Source: JAJRAN01 sp963827135 | GTDB lineage: Archaea > Thermoplasmatota > Thermoplasmata > Methanomassiliicoccales > UBA472 | DNA length: 64,000 nt | Reading direction: 5' to 3' | NCBI GenBank assembly: GCA_963827135.1 | Contig: CAWGZX010000005.1 | Span: 62,001 to 126,000, forward strand | Shown: one piece after another, positions 25,693 through 34,099 of the stretch | Layout: each line of letters starts with the position of its first letter | How positions within the stretch are numbered: the first letter of the stretch is position 1 | Notes under the pieces: generated by a model | Told to the model about the DNA's origin: nothing | What the model saw: the letters and a program-made list of their open reading frames with translations, nothing else | The model's database searches: none | Position numbers and translations under genes: made by a program

Positions 25693-28600
25693 TTGCTACA
25701 GTGGGGAGTCATCATCGACCCGGAATCGCTAGAGAAGGAGCCAACCCTATCGCCTGGCCATTTTAGGAGATCCAGCATCATTGTCATCGTAACCTCGGTC
25801 TTCCTACTGGTCCTTCTACTCCTGATCCTCACCGCCTCCGACGCTCGGGCCGATGACCCCTACGGCTCAGGCTGGATCTCGGAGGTGGACGTGGTCGGGG
25901 GCACGAACCTCGATGAGTATGAGCCAGGGGTCGCCCCGGGACCCAATGGCAAGCTTTGGCTTTCGACGATATACGAGTACAGGGTCATGGGCGATTCAGG
26001 TGGCATGCCAGTGCCGATTTCGAAGTGGGGGCTCAGGGTGCTAAGCTCCCTAGACGGGGGTAGGCATTGGTATGAGGAATTCCAATTGGTGGGTGAGGAG
26101 AATTACGCTCACCCGGTGATCGACGTGGCCTCGGATGGGACGGTATTAGTAATGGTCTACTGTGATAGGGACCTTCTCGCGTTGGTATACTCCGAAGGTG
26201 AAGTGACCACGAAAGTGCTGGCGACAGGTGCCGGCTTTATCTATCCTTCACTTACCATCGATGCCTCGGACCAAGCCTATTGCACCTTCGCCGGCTTCAG
26301 CTTCTTGGAAAACCAGGACATTTACTTCACCACGGCTCAGTATCCATATGCGTATTGGAGCACACCAAAGATACTAGTGGGAGGATACGATTCCTATAGG
26401 AACGAGAATCCCTCCATATCCGTTGATACCACGGGCCATGTGTACATCGCCTACGAGCATTCCATCAATGATATCAACCCCGATATCTATGTCATCGACT
26501 CCCCGGACAAGGGGGTCAACTGGAGGCCGGAGCCGGGCATCGCCGTGTCCACGAATGAGAAGCAAGAGGGTTCCGTCACCATCGCCATCTTCAAATCGGA
26601 CGTGCTCATGGTCGCCTGGGAGCAGAGATTCAGCGATACCGACTACGACGTCCGCTGTTCCATCTCCTGGGACCATGGCCAATCCTTCAGCTCTTACCCA
26701 GGTTTCATCACCACGGGCCGGGAGACAAATCCGCATTTTGATACTCATGTGAGGTCCGAGGACGGCCTTGTAAAGATGGTGCTCCAAATCGAAGGACTTG
26801 CCCATTATGTCTGGACCAATCCCGATTTGACTCCATACTTTTGGAGCACGCCCGCCCTGATTTGCGACGAACCCCTATCAGCCGGGAACCCTGGGCTGGC
26901 CATCACCACCTACTACTTCGAGAACACGCATCATTCCATATGGGGATGGACAGCCCACGTTCTCGCCGCCTTCTCGCTTACGGGGAACAACATCTTCACT
27001 TCGACCGATCATTACATCCTCACAGGCGGAGGCTTCAGCCCTAATACCACGGATGTAGGCCAGCCGGTCTACTTCGGCGCCTACTCTTGGTATGGAGCGG
27101 GGAGCATCAACTACCATTGGGTGTTCGGGGACGGGGCGGAGATCTACACTCCATACCCCTCCCACGTTTATTCAACGCCCGGCAACTACTATGCATTCGT
27201 CATTGCCACTGACTCCCTGGGGTACAGCGACTACTGGGACAAGTACCCCGCGGTGATCAACCCCTGGCCGGAGGTCATGGGCAGTGCCACTCCGCTCGAG
27301 CTTGATGTGGGGATGCCCGTCCAATTCTCGTGCGCGGTCACGGGAGGAACCCCGCCCCTCAGCTTTGCATGGGAGTTTGATGACGGGGGCACCTCGACGG
27401 AGCAGAACCCCTCACATGTGTTCGCCATCCCCGGCGATTATGATGGGACCCTAATAGTCACCGACCAGGTCGGGCAGCATGGATGGTGGGCGAGCCAGGA
27501 TATTCATGTGAACCCGCTGCCATCGTTTTCGTACACGCAATCGGCGAATGACATCAACATATACATGGAGGTGAGCTTCACCGCTCAGGCTATTGATGGG
27601 ACGAAGCCCTACTCCTACCTCTGGGAGTTCGGGGATGGGCAGATCAGCTTCTTGAACAACGTGAGCCACATCTATAGCCAAGTGGGTATGTTCCTCCCCA
27701 AGTGCACCATGACCGATGGCGCCGGCTATTCGTTAGTGGCCGAGATGGGCTGGGTCATGGTGCATCAGTCAGCGACTTTGACCGTGTTCGCGCAGCCGAC
27801 GCAGGGCATAGTCCCCCTGAATATTAACTACACCTGCTTCCCGACCGGGGGCATTCCCCCATATACCTTCGAATGGTACTTCGGGGACGGGGGCTTCAGC
27901 GACGAGCAGAACCCCAACCATACCTATTCTGAACCAGGCGAGTACCACGCCATCATGGTCCTCATGGACTCCACACAGGCCACGACCACCACCGTGGAGG
28001 GCCCCCTCATAATGGCGCTCGAGGAGATGGTGGTGGAGGGCAACGCTTCCAAGACGCTGGTGGACACGGGGCAGGACATCTTCTTCAATTGCTCGGTGTC
28101 AGGAGGGCTCCCTCCCTACCAGGCGAACTGGTCCTTCGGGGATGGGGAGACTGTGTACGGCTTCAATGCGGTACACGGATACTCGTTGAATGGGACGTTC
28201 CACGTCTTCGCGACGGTGAACGATTCCGCCTCGCCATCGAACGTCCGTTACCTCTCCCTCCCCCCGATCCAGGTCAATCTCCTTCCCCTGATGCTCACCG
28301 GCCCGAACCGCACGGAAGTGGACGTCGGGCTCTTGGTATCTTTCTACTGCCAGCCGCTCTACGGCACCTCTCCCTACTATTACATTTGGGACTTCGGGGA
28401 TGGCAATGGTAGCGAGATGCAGCAGCCAGAGCATGCCTGGTCCTCGCCAGGCGCATATATGGTCACTATGATGCTGATAGACTCGACAGGAGCGGAGGCG
28501 CCCTGGCCCGGCTCCCTGATCACCGTCCATCCCTGGCCATCGGCCAGTTTGGGGGACGTGCCTTCGATGGGCGTAGCCCCTTTCATGATCAACCTGACCT

Positions 28601-29931
28601 GCACGGTCCAAGGGGGTACGCCGCCCTTCCGCCACTATTGGGACTTCGGGGACTTGAGCGGCTGGGACAAGGCCTCGGTGAGCCATTTGTACGTGAATCC
28701 TGGCGAGTACAGCGTGACCGTCTGGGTGAAGGATGAGTGCGACGTGTCCGTCAGCTCCAGCCCGTTCAACCTCACGGTCATGGAGGCCCTGCGCATCGCC
28801 AACGCCTCCGTCACTCCCACGACCATCGACCTGGGGCAGAGCATCGCCTTCGGCTGCACCATCGAGGGAGGCCTGCCCCCGTACACGCTCAACTGGAGCT
28901 TCGGAGATGGCAACTGGAGCAATAGTAGGCTAGGTTCGCACCTGTTCGCGAGCGTAGGCACGTTCAACGTCAGCCTGGAAGTGCGGGATGCGTTCATGTC
29001 CCTAACGAAGTCGCTCATCGCTCAGGTGACCGTCAACCCACCGCTCTCCATGGAGGTCGAGCAGTCGTCGACCCATGGCGGGGTGCCTTTAACTGTGGAG
29101 TTCAGCTGCACGGTGATAGGGGGAACGCCGCCGTTCTCGTTCGAATGGACCCTCGGTGAAGGCTCTACGAACCATTCCGAGGATACTATCCATGTCTACA
29201 GGTCCCTGGGCCACTTCTCACCTACACTAGTGGTCACCGATGCCACGAACGCCACATCCTCATGGTCGGGAGAGGAGATAGAGGCGGTCCTTCCAGAGGA
29301 CTTCCTGGTCGAATGTGAATCTAATCCCCTTTCAGGCTATGCCCCACTGCTGGTCCATTTCAACGTGAATGTCACGGGGGCAGATCCAAGCTACGAGTTC
29401 AAATGGGGCTTCGGCGACGGAGGCCTGTCGAGCGAGCCGACCTGCATGCACACCTACTTAGCACCAGGCAATTACACCGTCACCTTCGAGATCATCGACC
29501 CCATGGTACCTGTGACCATCTTCACCTGGACCGGAGGACCTGTTCGAGTGAGCCCGGTGCCCACTTCACTCACCGTCGAGGCCTCGGCCAACGTCAGCGA
29601 AGGCCTCTCTCCTCTCTCTGTCCAATTCACCTGCGCCCCTCAAGGCAACATCCCTCCCTATGAATATCATTGGGACTTCGGGGACGGAGGGACGAGTGGA
29701 GAGAGGGAGCCCCAGCATACCTACCTCTCCCCCGGGACCTACGAGGTCGAGCTAAACGTGACGGGAGCCTATCCAGACGGGGGGAACTTCACCTGGCAGA
29801 CGACGATCGTGGTCTCGGAGGCACCTGGACAGGACGATCAGACGGATTGGCTGTTGCCATCCGCCATAGCCATCGTTGTGGTCCTGGCCATCGCGGCGGC
29901 CGCCCTGCTCTATTTCCGGAGGAGGAAGTGA
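25693..29931 (+). CDS. Giant surface protein with eleven PKD domains and a C-terminal membrane anchor
   Basis: A 1412-residue envelope protein. A cytosolic stretch and one hydrophobic segment (about 32-48, VIVTSVFLLVLLLLILTA) act as a signal anchor or signal peptide. Residues about 55-440 resemble a beta-propeller of BNR/sialidase type (repeated S/T-x-D-x-G-x-x-W: SSLDGGRHWYEE, SPDKGVNWRPEP, SWDHGQSFSS). Eleven PKD modules follow, each with a W-x-F-G-D-G-like core (first near residue 475, last near 1326). The end is a hydrophobic helix plus RRRK, anchoring it with the bulk outside. The start TTG 25693 is the only plausible in-frame start before the hydrophobic segment. It probably binds other cells or polymers. 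Confidence 0.85.
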   Translation: MLQWGVIIDPESLEKEPTLSPGHFRRSSIIVIVTSVFLLVLLLLILTASDARADDPYGSGWISEVDVVGGTNLDEYEPGVAPGPNGKLWLSTIYEYRVMGDSGGMPVPISKWGLRVLSSLDGGRHWYEEFQLVGEENYAHPVIDVASDGTVLVMVYCDRDLLALVYSEGEVTTKVLATGAGFIYPSLTIDASDQAYCTFAGFSFLENQDIYFTTAQYPYAYWSTPKILVGGYDSYRNENPSISVDTTGHVYIAYEHSINDINPDIYVIDSPDKGVNWRPEPGIAVSTNEKQEGSVTIAIFKSDVLMVAWEQRFSDTDYDVRCSISWDHGQSFSSYPGFITTGRETNPHFDTHVRSEDGLVKMVLQIEGLAHYVWTNPDLTPYFWSTPALICDEPLSAGNPGLAITTYYFENTHHSIWGWTAHVLAAFSLTGNNIFTSTDHYILTGGGFSPNTTDVGQPVYFGAYSWYGAGSINYHWVFGDGAEIYTPYPSHVYSTPGNYYAFVIATDSLGYSDYWDKYPAVINPWPEVMGSATPLELDVGMPVQFSCAVTGGTPPLSFAWEFDDGGTSTEQNPSHVFAIPGDYDGTLIVTDQVGQHGWWASQDIHVNPLPSFSYTQSANDINIYMEVSFTAQAIDGTKPYSYLWEFGDGQISFLNNVSHIYSQVGMFLPKCTMTDGAGYSLVAEMGWVMVHQSATLTVFAQPTQGIVPLNINYTCFPTGGIPPYTFEWYFGDGGFSDEQNPNHTYSEPGEYHAIMVLMDSTQATTTTVEGPLIMALEEMVVEGNASKTLVDTGQDIFFNCSVSGGLPPYQANWSFGDGETVYGFNAVHGYSLNGTFHVFATVNDSASPSNVRYLSLPPIQVNLLPLMLTGPNRTEVDVGLLVSFYCQPLYGTSPYYYIWDFGDGNGSEMQQPEHAWSSPGAYMVTMMLIDSTGAEAPWPGSLITVHPWPSASLGDVPSMGVAPFMINLTCTVQGGTPPFRHYWDFGDLSGWDKASVSHLYVNPGEYSVTVWVKDECDVSVSSSPFNLTVMEALRIANASVTPTTIDLGQSIAFGCTIEGGLPPYTLNWSFGDGNWSNSRLGSHLFASVGTFNVSLEVRDAFMSLTKSLIAQVTVNPPLSMEVEQSSTHGGVPLTVEFSCTVIGGTPPFSFEWTLGEGSTNHSEDTIHVYRSLGHFSPTLVVTDATNATSSWSGEEIEAVLPEDFLVECESNPLSGYAPLLVHFNVNVTGADPSYEFKWGFGDGGLSSEPTCMHTYLAPGNYTVTFEIIDPMVPVTIFTWTGGPVRVSPVPTSLTVEASANVSEGLSPLSVQFTCAPQGNIPPYEYHWDFGDGGTSGEREPQHTYLSPGTYEVELNVTGAYPDGGNFTWQTTIVVSEAPGQDDQTDWLLPSAIAIVVVLAIAAAALLYFRRRK

Positions 29932-30250
29932 AGGGCAGATCGAGTAACTGGAGACTGTACAGAGCTATCTAGATGATCGAGCGAGAACCAAGCCATATCG
30001 CCATTACACCCTCTGTCAAGAGAGGTATGCTTTTATGTCGATGCCGTGAGGTCCGGGCTTAAACTCGTGGGCGAGATGCGAGGAGTGGCTCCCCGAGGTA
30101 GCCATATGTATCGCACGAGGCCAGATGGTAAAGTGGTTTTTATCGAAGCTATAAACGCCATCTCATTGCCATGTCTCTGACTCTTATTTCGAACCCCGGT
30201 GAGTGATGTTAAGTAAAATAAATTAAAACGAGAAAACTCATGTATTAATC
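29932..30250 (+). other. Non-coding gap at the left edge of the AT-rich island
   Basis: No credible gene is seen. The stretch becomes steadily more AT-rich after about 30130. It contains repeat copy 1 (30040-30060), a short hairpin TGGCT/AGCCA near 30088-30109, TATA-like TTTTTATCG near 30136, and an AATAAATTAAAAC element near 30219 that could serve the gene at 30251. Confidence 0.5.
30040..30060 (+). repeat. Island repeat, copy 1
   Basis: GATGCCGTGAGGTCCGGGCT followed by T. Related copies are at 30683 and 31263, giving the consensus GATGCC(R)TGAGGT(Y)CGG(K)CT. It marks the left side of the first AT-rich gene. Confidence 0.5.
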
Positions 30251-30691
30251 ATGCGACTTTGCTGGGTTGTGAGCATTAAATACACTGACCTTAGCATACA
30301 AATAACATTACGAAATGGAAGGATTGCTACCTTAACAAAGTCGCATGAATCATTTGATTATTATGTCGGATTGATTGACCAGAGTATTACCAGAAATCGT
30401 CCGATTGGTCTCCTAATTACAACAGACAACAAAATTCTTGAAGTGGTGCGAGCAAACCATGATGTTGTTGTGCAAGTCGTTACGAGAAGAAAGGAAGTTC
30501 TGGCCATACATTTCCTAGGTCATGACGGCATTTTCTTTTTGGCATATAATCATCCTCGTTTCGATGAAATTCATATAATATTGGATAAATCGTATATAAA
30601 TTCTCAGCCTGTATGGTTTATCGCTCAATTGCCTCATTTGTATCTAATGGACGTTGAACTTATAAGTCAGAAAAAGACCAGGGATGCGTGA
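30251..30691 (+). CDS. Unknown protein in AT-rich island
   Basis: A 146-residue soluble protein with no family that I recognise. It reads as a beta-rich fold (LSIQITLRNGRIATL, RPIGLLITTDNKILEVV, VLAIHFLGHDGIFFLAY, FDEIHIILD). Codon use is visibly AT-rich compared with every neighbour, a sign of foreign origin. ATG 30251 follows an AT-rich element by about 21-30 bases. GTG 30269 is an alternative. The stop codon falls inside repeat copy 2. Confidence 0.5.
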   Translation: MRLCWVVSIKYTDLSIQITLRNGRIATLTKSHESFDYYVGLIDQSITRNRPIGLLITTDNKILEVVRANHDVVVQVVTRRKEVLAIHFLGHDGIFFLAYNHPRFDEIHIILDKSYINSQPVWFIAQLPHLYLMDVELISQKKTRDA

Positions 30692-30701
30692 GGTTCGGGC
30701 T
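30683..30701 (+). repeat. Island repeat, copy 2
   Basis: GATGCGTGAGGTTCGGGCT, one base shorter than the other copies. It covers the stop codon of the upstream gene and ends 3 bases before the stop of the converging gene, so it lies exactly between the two island genes. Confidence 0.5.
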
Positions 30702-30704
30702 ATT

Positions 30705-31214
30705 TTATGGACGGTGACTATGCTTCGCGCGGATTTCCCCATTTAGATGGGCTTTTACGAGGAATAGAATCGCAAGAGCGCATAGTATTGTACCAATGGT
30801 GCTTGACACAGCCGAGCTCAAGGACAGATACTCCATTAAATCTGAATCGAAAGCCCAATTCTCGTTAAAGACTATTTCAAATTGCCATGCGATTGTGAAC
30901 ACACTGCTTAAAACAAGAAGAACAGCACCATAGAAGAATATCATCTTCGACCAAGTTGCCCTTTCCTTTATTGACTCCGTGAGTATTAAGAGGAATAGTG
31001 CAACCCCTAGCACAATAAATGGCGTGGACAACATATAGAAGATGGATAAAATAAAGTTGAAGCTTTCTGAATTAATATGGTACAGATTTGCGTTGGTAAG
31101 GAATATGTAAATAAGTGAGATCGACGCCATCGCGACGCCAATTGCTATCAATAGAAATGGCAGCCATGGTATTCTAGACTCGGCTCGATTCGGTGTCACT
31201 GTCTCGCTCGCCAT
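30705..31214 (-). CDS. Unknown four-helix membrane protein in AT-rich island
   Basis: A 169-residue protein with four hydrophobic helices (about 17-38, 50-80, 90-110 and 135-155), N and C termini probably inside. No family is recognised. AAGGGGAGTTGG precedes ATG 31214, and TTCTTAATAATCC further upstream is a likely TATA box, so it has its own promoter. Base use is AT-rich like the converging neighbour at 30251. It could be an immunity or accessory membrane protein, but nothing in the sequence proves that. Confidence 0.6.
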   Translation of the reverse strand: MASETVTPNRAESRIPWLPFLLIAIGVAMASISLIYIFLTNANLYHINSESFNFILSIFYMLSTPFIVLGVALFLLILTESIKERATWSKMIFFYGAVLLVLSSVFTIAWQFEIVFNENWAFDSDLMEYLSLSSAVSSTIGTILCALAILFLVKAHLNGEIRAKHSHRP

Positions 31215-31262
31215 CCAACTCCCCTTATCACATTCGGCTCTGGATTATTAAGAATTGTCAGA

Positions 31263-31282
31263 GATGCCATGAGGTTCGGTCT
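31263..31282 (+). repeat. Island repeat, copy 3
   Basis: GATGCCATGAGGTTCGGTCT, 17 of 20 bases identical to copy 1. It lies just upstream of the minus-strand membrane gene promoter and marks the right border where GC-rich sequence resumes. Confidence 0.5.
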
Positions 31283-31336
31283 GTGAGATGAGTTGAAACC
31301 TTTACTTGGATCACTTTCAGCCCTCTCCCCCCTCCA

Positions 31337-31354
31337 CTCCTTTATACGTAGGAG
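31337..31354 (+). promoter_or_regulatory. TATA box inside an inverted repeat, promoter of the RadB-like gene
   Basis: CTCCT-TTATACGT-AGGAG places the TATA element (31341-31348) in the loop of a 5-bp inverted repeat, about 35 bases before ATG 31381. GGGGAGG serves as ribosome binding site. Confidence 0.45.
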
Positions 31355-31380
31355 TGCAAGGAGGTGCATAGGGGAGGCGA

Positions 31381-32136
31381 ATGGAACAATACCTGGAGGC
31401 GGGCATTCCCAGTTCAGATGCGGTGAGCGTCGACGCCGCCGAGGAGATCGTGCAAGCTCGCCCGGAGCGGAGGCTGAGCACGTCCGTCAGGGCGCTCGAC
31501 GACTTCATCGGCGGTTTCCAGTCGTCGCAGGTGAGCCTGATCGACTCCTCGGACCGCCTGGTGCTGGACATCGTCCACCTCCTCTGCGTAAACCAGGTGC
31601 TGGAGGAGGGAAGAGAGGTGGTGTGGGTGGACGGGGGGAACTCGGTGAACCCCTACGCCCTAACCAGCCTGTGCAAGCGCTTCCGGGTGCGCTCGGGCGA
31701 GGTGCTAGAGAGCGTGAACGTCTCCCGCGCCTTCACCGCGTATCAATTAGTCACGCTGATAGAGGAGATGATGGAGGCGGAGGTGGCCCGGACCAAGGCC
31801 GGTCTGCTGGTGGTTACCTCCTTCCCCGACCTTTTCCAGGACAAGGACATGTGGTGGTCCGAGTCGCTGCAGCTGATGAAGAGGTGCCTAGCCTCCATGC
31901 GCGAGGTGACCAGGAGGCACGACACCGTCACCCTCGTGACCAACCTCGGCCTCTCCCGGATGCTGTACAAGAAGAGCCTGCGCAGCCTGATGTACTCCTC
32001 CGCGGATCACGTGCTGCGCATCGAGAACCAGCGCGCCGCGCTCCGCATCAGCGTGGTCAACGAGGGGCGCAGCATGCTATATCATCCGGTCCCCTACTAC
32101 CAGCGCACCCTTGACGAGTTCCCATTGACCCTGTAA
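31381..32136 (+). CDS. RadB/RecA-fold protein lacking Walker motifs
   Basis: A 251-residue protein with RadA/RadB-like layout: STSVRALDDFIGGFQSSQVSLI matches the RecA-family lead-in LDxLLGGG..xGxIT. Where Walker A (GPxGSGKT) should follow it has LIDSSDRLVLD, and where Walker B should end in D it has LLVVTSFPDLF. It therefore probably cannot hydrolyse ATP and may act as a structural or regulatory partner of RadA. The N-terminal 30 residues are an extra segment. It has its own promoter. The next gene is 61 bases downstream. Confidence 0.65.
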   Translation: MEQYLEAGIPSSDAVSVDAAEEIVQARPERRLSTSVRALDDFIGGFQSSQVSLIDSSDRLVLDIVHLLCVNQVLEEGREVVWVDGGNSVNPYALTSLCKRFRVRSGEVLESVNVSRAFTAYQLVTLIEEMMEAEVARTKAGLLVVTSFPDLFQDKDMWWSESLQLMKRCLASMREVTRRHDTVTLVTNLGLSRMLYKKSLRSLMYSSADHVLRIENQRAALRISVVNEGRSMLYHPVPYYQRTLDEFPLTL

Positions 32137-32197
32137 GGCAAATATCTGACACCTTTAAGCAGGGGGAGATGCTTAACAGCCTGAGGAGAAATTAACC

Positions 32198-32612
32198 ATG
32201 GCCAAGAAGACCAAGAAGGGTTTCGTGGGCAAGATTGAGAAGGATACTATCAAGAACAAGGACTTCCGCCGTGTGCTCTACACTGGCAAGTTCAGCCAGC
32301 TGGTGCTGATGAGCCTGAAACCAGGAGAGGAGATCGGGGAGGAGGTCCATGACGACGTGGACCAGTTCTTCCGCTTCGAGGAAGGGGAAGGGGGTCGTGG
32401 TCATCGACGACGTGGAGAACGAGGTAAAGGACGGTATGGCCGTGGTGATCCCATCGGGCGCGAAGCACAACGTCATCAACACCTCCAAGAAGAACGACCT
32501 CAAGCTGTACACCATCTACTCGCCTCCCGAGCACCAGGATAAGGTGGTCCGCCACACCAAGCAGGAAGCGATGGACAACGAGGAGCACTACGACGGGAAG
32601 CCGACGGAGTGA
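32198..32612 (+). pseudogene. Cupin-domain protein interrupted by a one-base frameshift
   Basis: Two overlapping frames together make one cupin of 137 residues. The first gives SLKPGEEIGEEVHDDVDQFF and RFEEGEG, and the second resumes VVVIDDVENEVKDGMAVVIP with the HNVINTSKKNDLKLYTIYSPPEH end. The break is at a run of five G (32390-32394), and removing one G restores EEGEGVVVID. Metal-binding residues of the fold (H near 50 and H in SGAKHNV) are kept. The total of 415 bases is one more than a multiple of three. Either the sequence has an error or the gene is recently broken. Confidence 0.8.
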
Positions 32613-32687
32613 CCCGTAGATAAGGCCAGTAAACCGTTTACCGTCTTTCTCTCATCTTGATTTTTGAACTAGTTTCAGAACAGTTCG

Positions 32688-32741
32688 AAATGTTTATATG
32701 TTAGTTTAATATAACATTTTGTTAGACATAGATAATATGTC
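32688..32741 (+). promoter_or_regulatory. Promoter with two palindromic operator-like sites before the XRE/DUF2178-like pair
   Basis: AAATGTT (32688) and AACATTT (32713) form an inverted repeat around TATATG. A second palindrome, GACATA-GATAA-TATGTC, spans 32725-32741 just before the CGGAGGTGAA ribosome binding site. Both overlap the likely promoter. The XRE regulator two genes on is the obvious candidate binder. Confidence 0.5.
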
Positions 32742-32755
32742 GGAGGTGAAATGGA

Positions 32756-33178
32756 ATGGATGAAAGAACGAGGATGTGGGTGATGGTGGGCATCTCAGCG
32801 GTCGTCCTGCTGGGGATCGCGCTGATGATCGTCCTAACCGAAGGAATCAACGTCTGGTCGATGGCGATGCTCGTGACCATCGTAGCGTTGGCACTAGTCG
32901 CTATCGCGATGGTGGTCAAGTCTCAGAGGGATGTGAAGAGCGGTTTCCCTAGGCAGGACGAGAGGTCGATCGCCCTCAGCATGCGAGCTGGTAACCGGGC
33001 TTTCTACGTCAGCATGTACCTGTTCCTGTTCATGGCCCTTGGGCTGATGGGTCTGGACGACGAAGAGGCCATGCTCTCCAACGCCGAGCTGATGTTCATA
33101 GCCGTGGCCATCATGGGCTCGATCCATATCGTCCTTAGCGCCTACTACAACCGAAAGGGAAGAGTGCCGTTAGAATGA
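32756..33178 (+). CDS. DUF2178-like four-helix membrane protein
   Basis: A 140-residue protein with four membrane helices (about 8-28, 35-58, 80-102 and 110-130) and a basic loop (KSQRDVKSGFPRQDERS). Genes of this type often sit next to small XRE regulators, as here, where its stop overlaps the regulator's ATG. ATG 32756 is used, as CGGAGGTGAA lies 5-14 bases before it. The ATG at 32751 is in another frame. The physiological role is unknown, and the regulator may control the pair through the upstream palindromes. Confidence 0.6.
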   Translation: MDERTRMWVMVGISAVVLLGIALMIVLTEGINVWSMAMLVTIVALALVAIAMVVKSQRDVKSGFPRQDERSIALSMRAGNRAFYVSMYLFLFMALGLMGLDDEEAMLSNAELMFIAVAIMGSIHIVLSAYYNRKGRVPLE

Positions 33179-33369
33179 AGACTAGGATCAAGGAGCTGAG
33201 GGCCAGGTACGACATGACTCAGGAGGACCTGGCTAAGGTCGTTGGCGTACGAAGGGAGACCATCCTCTTCATCGAGAAGGGCGAGTACAATCCCTCGTTG
33301 AACCTAGCCCACGCGATTGCCAAGGCTCTCAGGAGCACCATCGATGAGCTCTTCCTGTTCGATGACTGA
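33175..33369 (+). CDS. XRE-family helix-turn-helix regulator (YgzD-like)
   Basis: A 64-residue DNA-binding protein that is nearly all helix-turn-helix: MTQEDLAKVVGVRRETILFIEKGEYNPSLNLAHAIA is the canonical XRE pattern, with the IDELFLFDD tail seen in small YgzD-like archaeal and bacterial regulators. It overlaps the membrane gene by four bases and probably represses this operon by binding 32688-32741. No ligand domain is present, so sensing may depend on the membrane partner. That link is inference. Confidence 0.85.
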   Translation: MKTRIKELRARYDMTQEDLAKVVGVRRETILFIEKGEYNPSLNLAHAIAKALRSTIDELFLFDD

Positions 33370-33450
33370 AACGAACCCCTGGATCTGGGAGCGGCTTACC
33401 CGCTCCCACTTCCTAAATATCGGTTCTGACCTAGTGTAATTGGTGAGAGA

Positions 33451-34092
33451 ATGGCCACGATCCTTAAGGAAGAGATTAAGAAGCTCATCGAACTGGCTGG
33501 GGAGGAGGGCGCTGAAGCGAGGGAGATCGCCCCCACCGACGTGGTCGTTGCCGATTGGGTGAGGTTCAAGTGCGCCTGGGGCTGCAAGGGGTACGGGAAG
33601 CATCTCTCCTGCCCCCCCTACGCGCCGTCGCCCGAGGAGACCAGGCGCATGCTCTCCGAGTACAAGGTTGCGCTCCTGCTCCGCTTCAATGGAGTGCCCG
33701 GCATGGCCAAGATCGACCCGGACCAGATACCCGAGGACTTCCACCCCATGTACAAGCGGCTGATACTTTGGGTGCACGACACCACCCACAAGTTAGAGAA
33801 GACCGCCTTCTACGACGGCTTCTACAAGGCATTCGGGTTCGGCGCCTATCCCTGCATCTATTGCGAGCACTGCGTGGCCGAGGAGTCCTCCGGCCCCGTG
33901 GACCGGAGCATGAAGCGGTTATGCAGGCACATGGACAAGGTCCGCCCCAGCATGGAGTCGGCGGGTATGGACGTGTTCGCCACTGCCAAGAAGGTGGGCT
34001 GGGACGTCTCCACGATACCTTGCAAGGACATAGAGTACGGGAAGATCGTCCACGCCAACATCGTGTCCTTCGCGCTGGTGCTGATCGATTAG
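33451..34092 (+). CDS. DUF2284 metal-binding protein
   Basis: A 213-residue protein with the DUF2284 cysteine pattern: CAWGCKGYGKHLSCPP near residue 40 and CIYCEHC with a later C-R-H region near 140. The cysteines probably hold an iron-sulfur cluster or other metal. The family is widespread in anaerobes and its function is not known. CCTAAATATCGG about 35 bases upstream may be its TATA box. It is monocistronic and convergent with the next gene. Confidence 0.85.
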   Translation: MATILKEEIKKLIELAGEEGAEAREIAPTDVVVADWVRFKCAWGCKGYGKHLSCPPYAPSPEETRRMLSEYKVALLLRFNGVPGMAKIDPDQIPEDFHPMYKRLILWVHDTTHKLEKTAFYDGFYKAFGFGAYPCIYCEHCVAEESSGPVDRSMKRLCRHMDKVRPSMESAGMDVFATAKKVGWDVSTIPCKDIEYGKIVHANIVSFALVLID

Positions 34093-34099
34093 CGCTCGG

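Noticed and set aside
30188..30199. TTCGAACCCCGG resembling a tRNA T-arm
   Set aside because: No acceptor, D or anticodon arm could be fitted around it.
31293..32114. A 273-residue plus-strand frame
   Set aside because: It is a frame shadow of the RadB-like gene with low-complexity translation.
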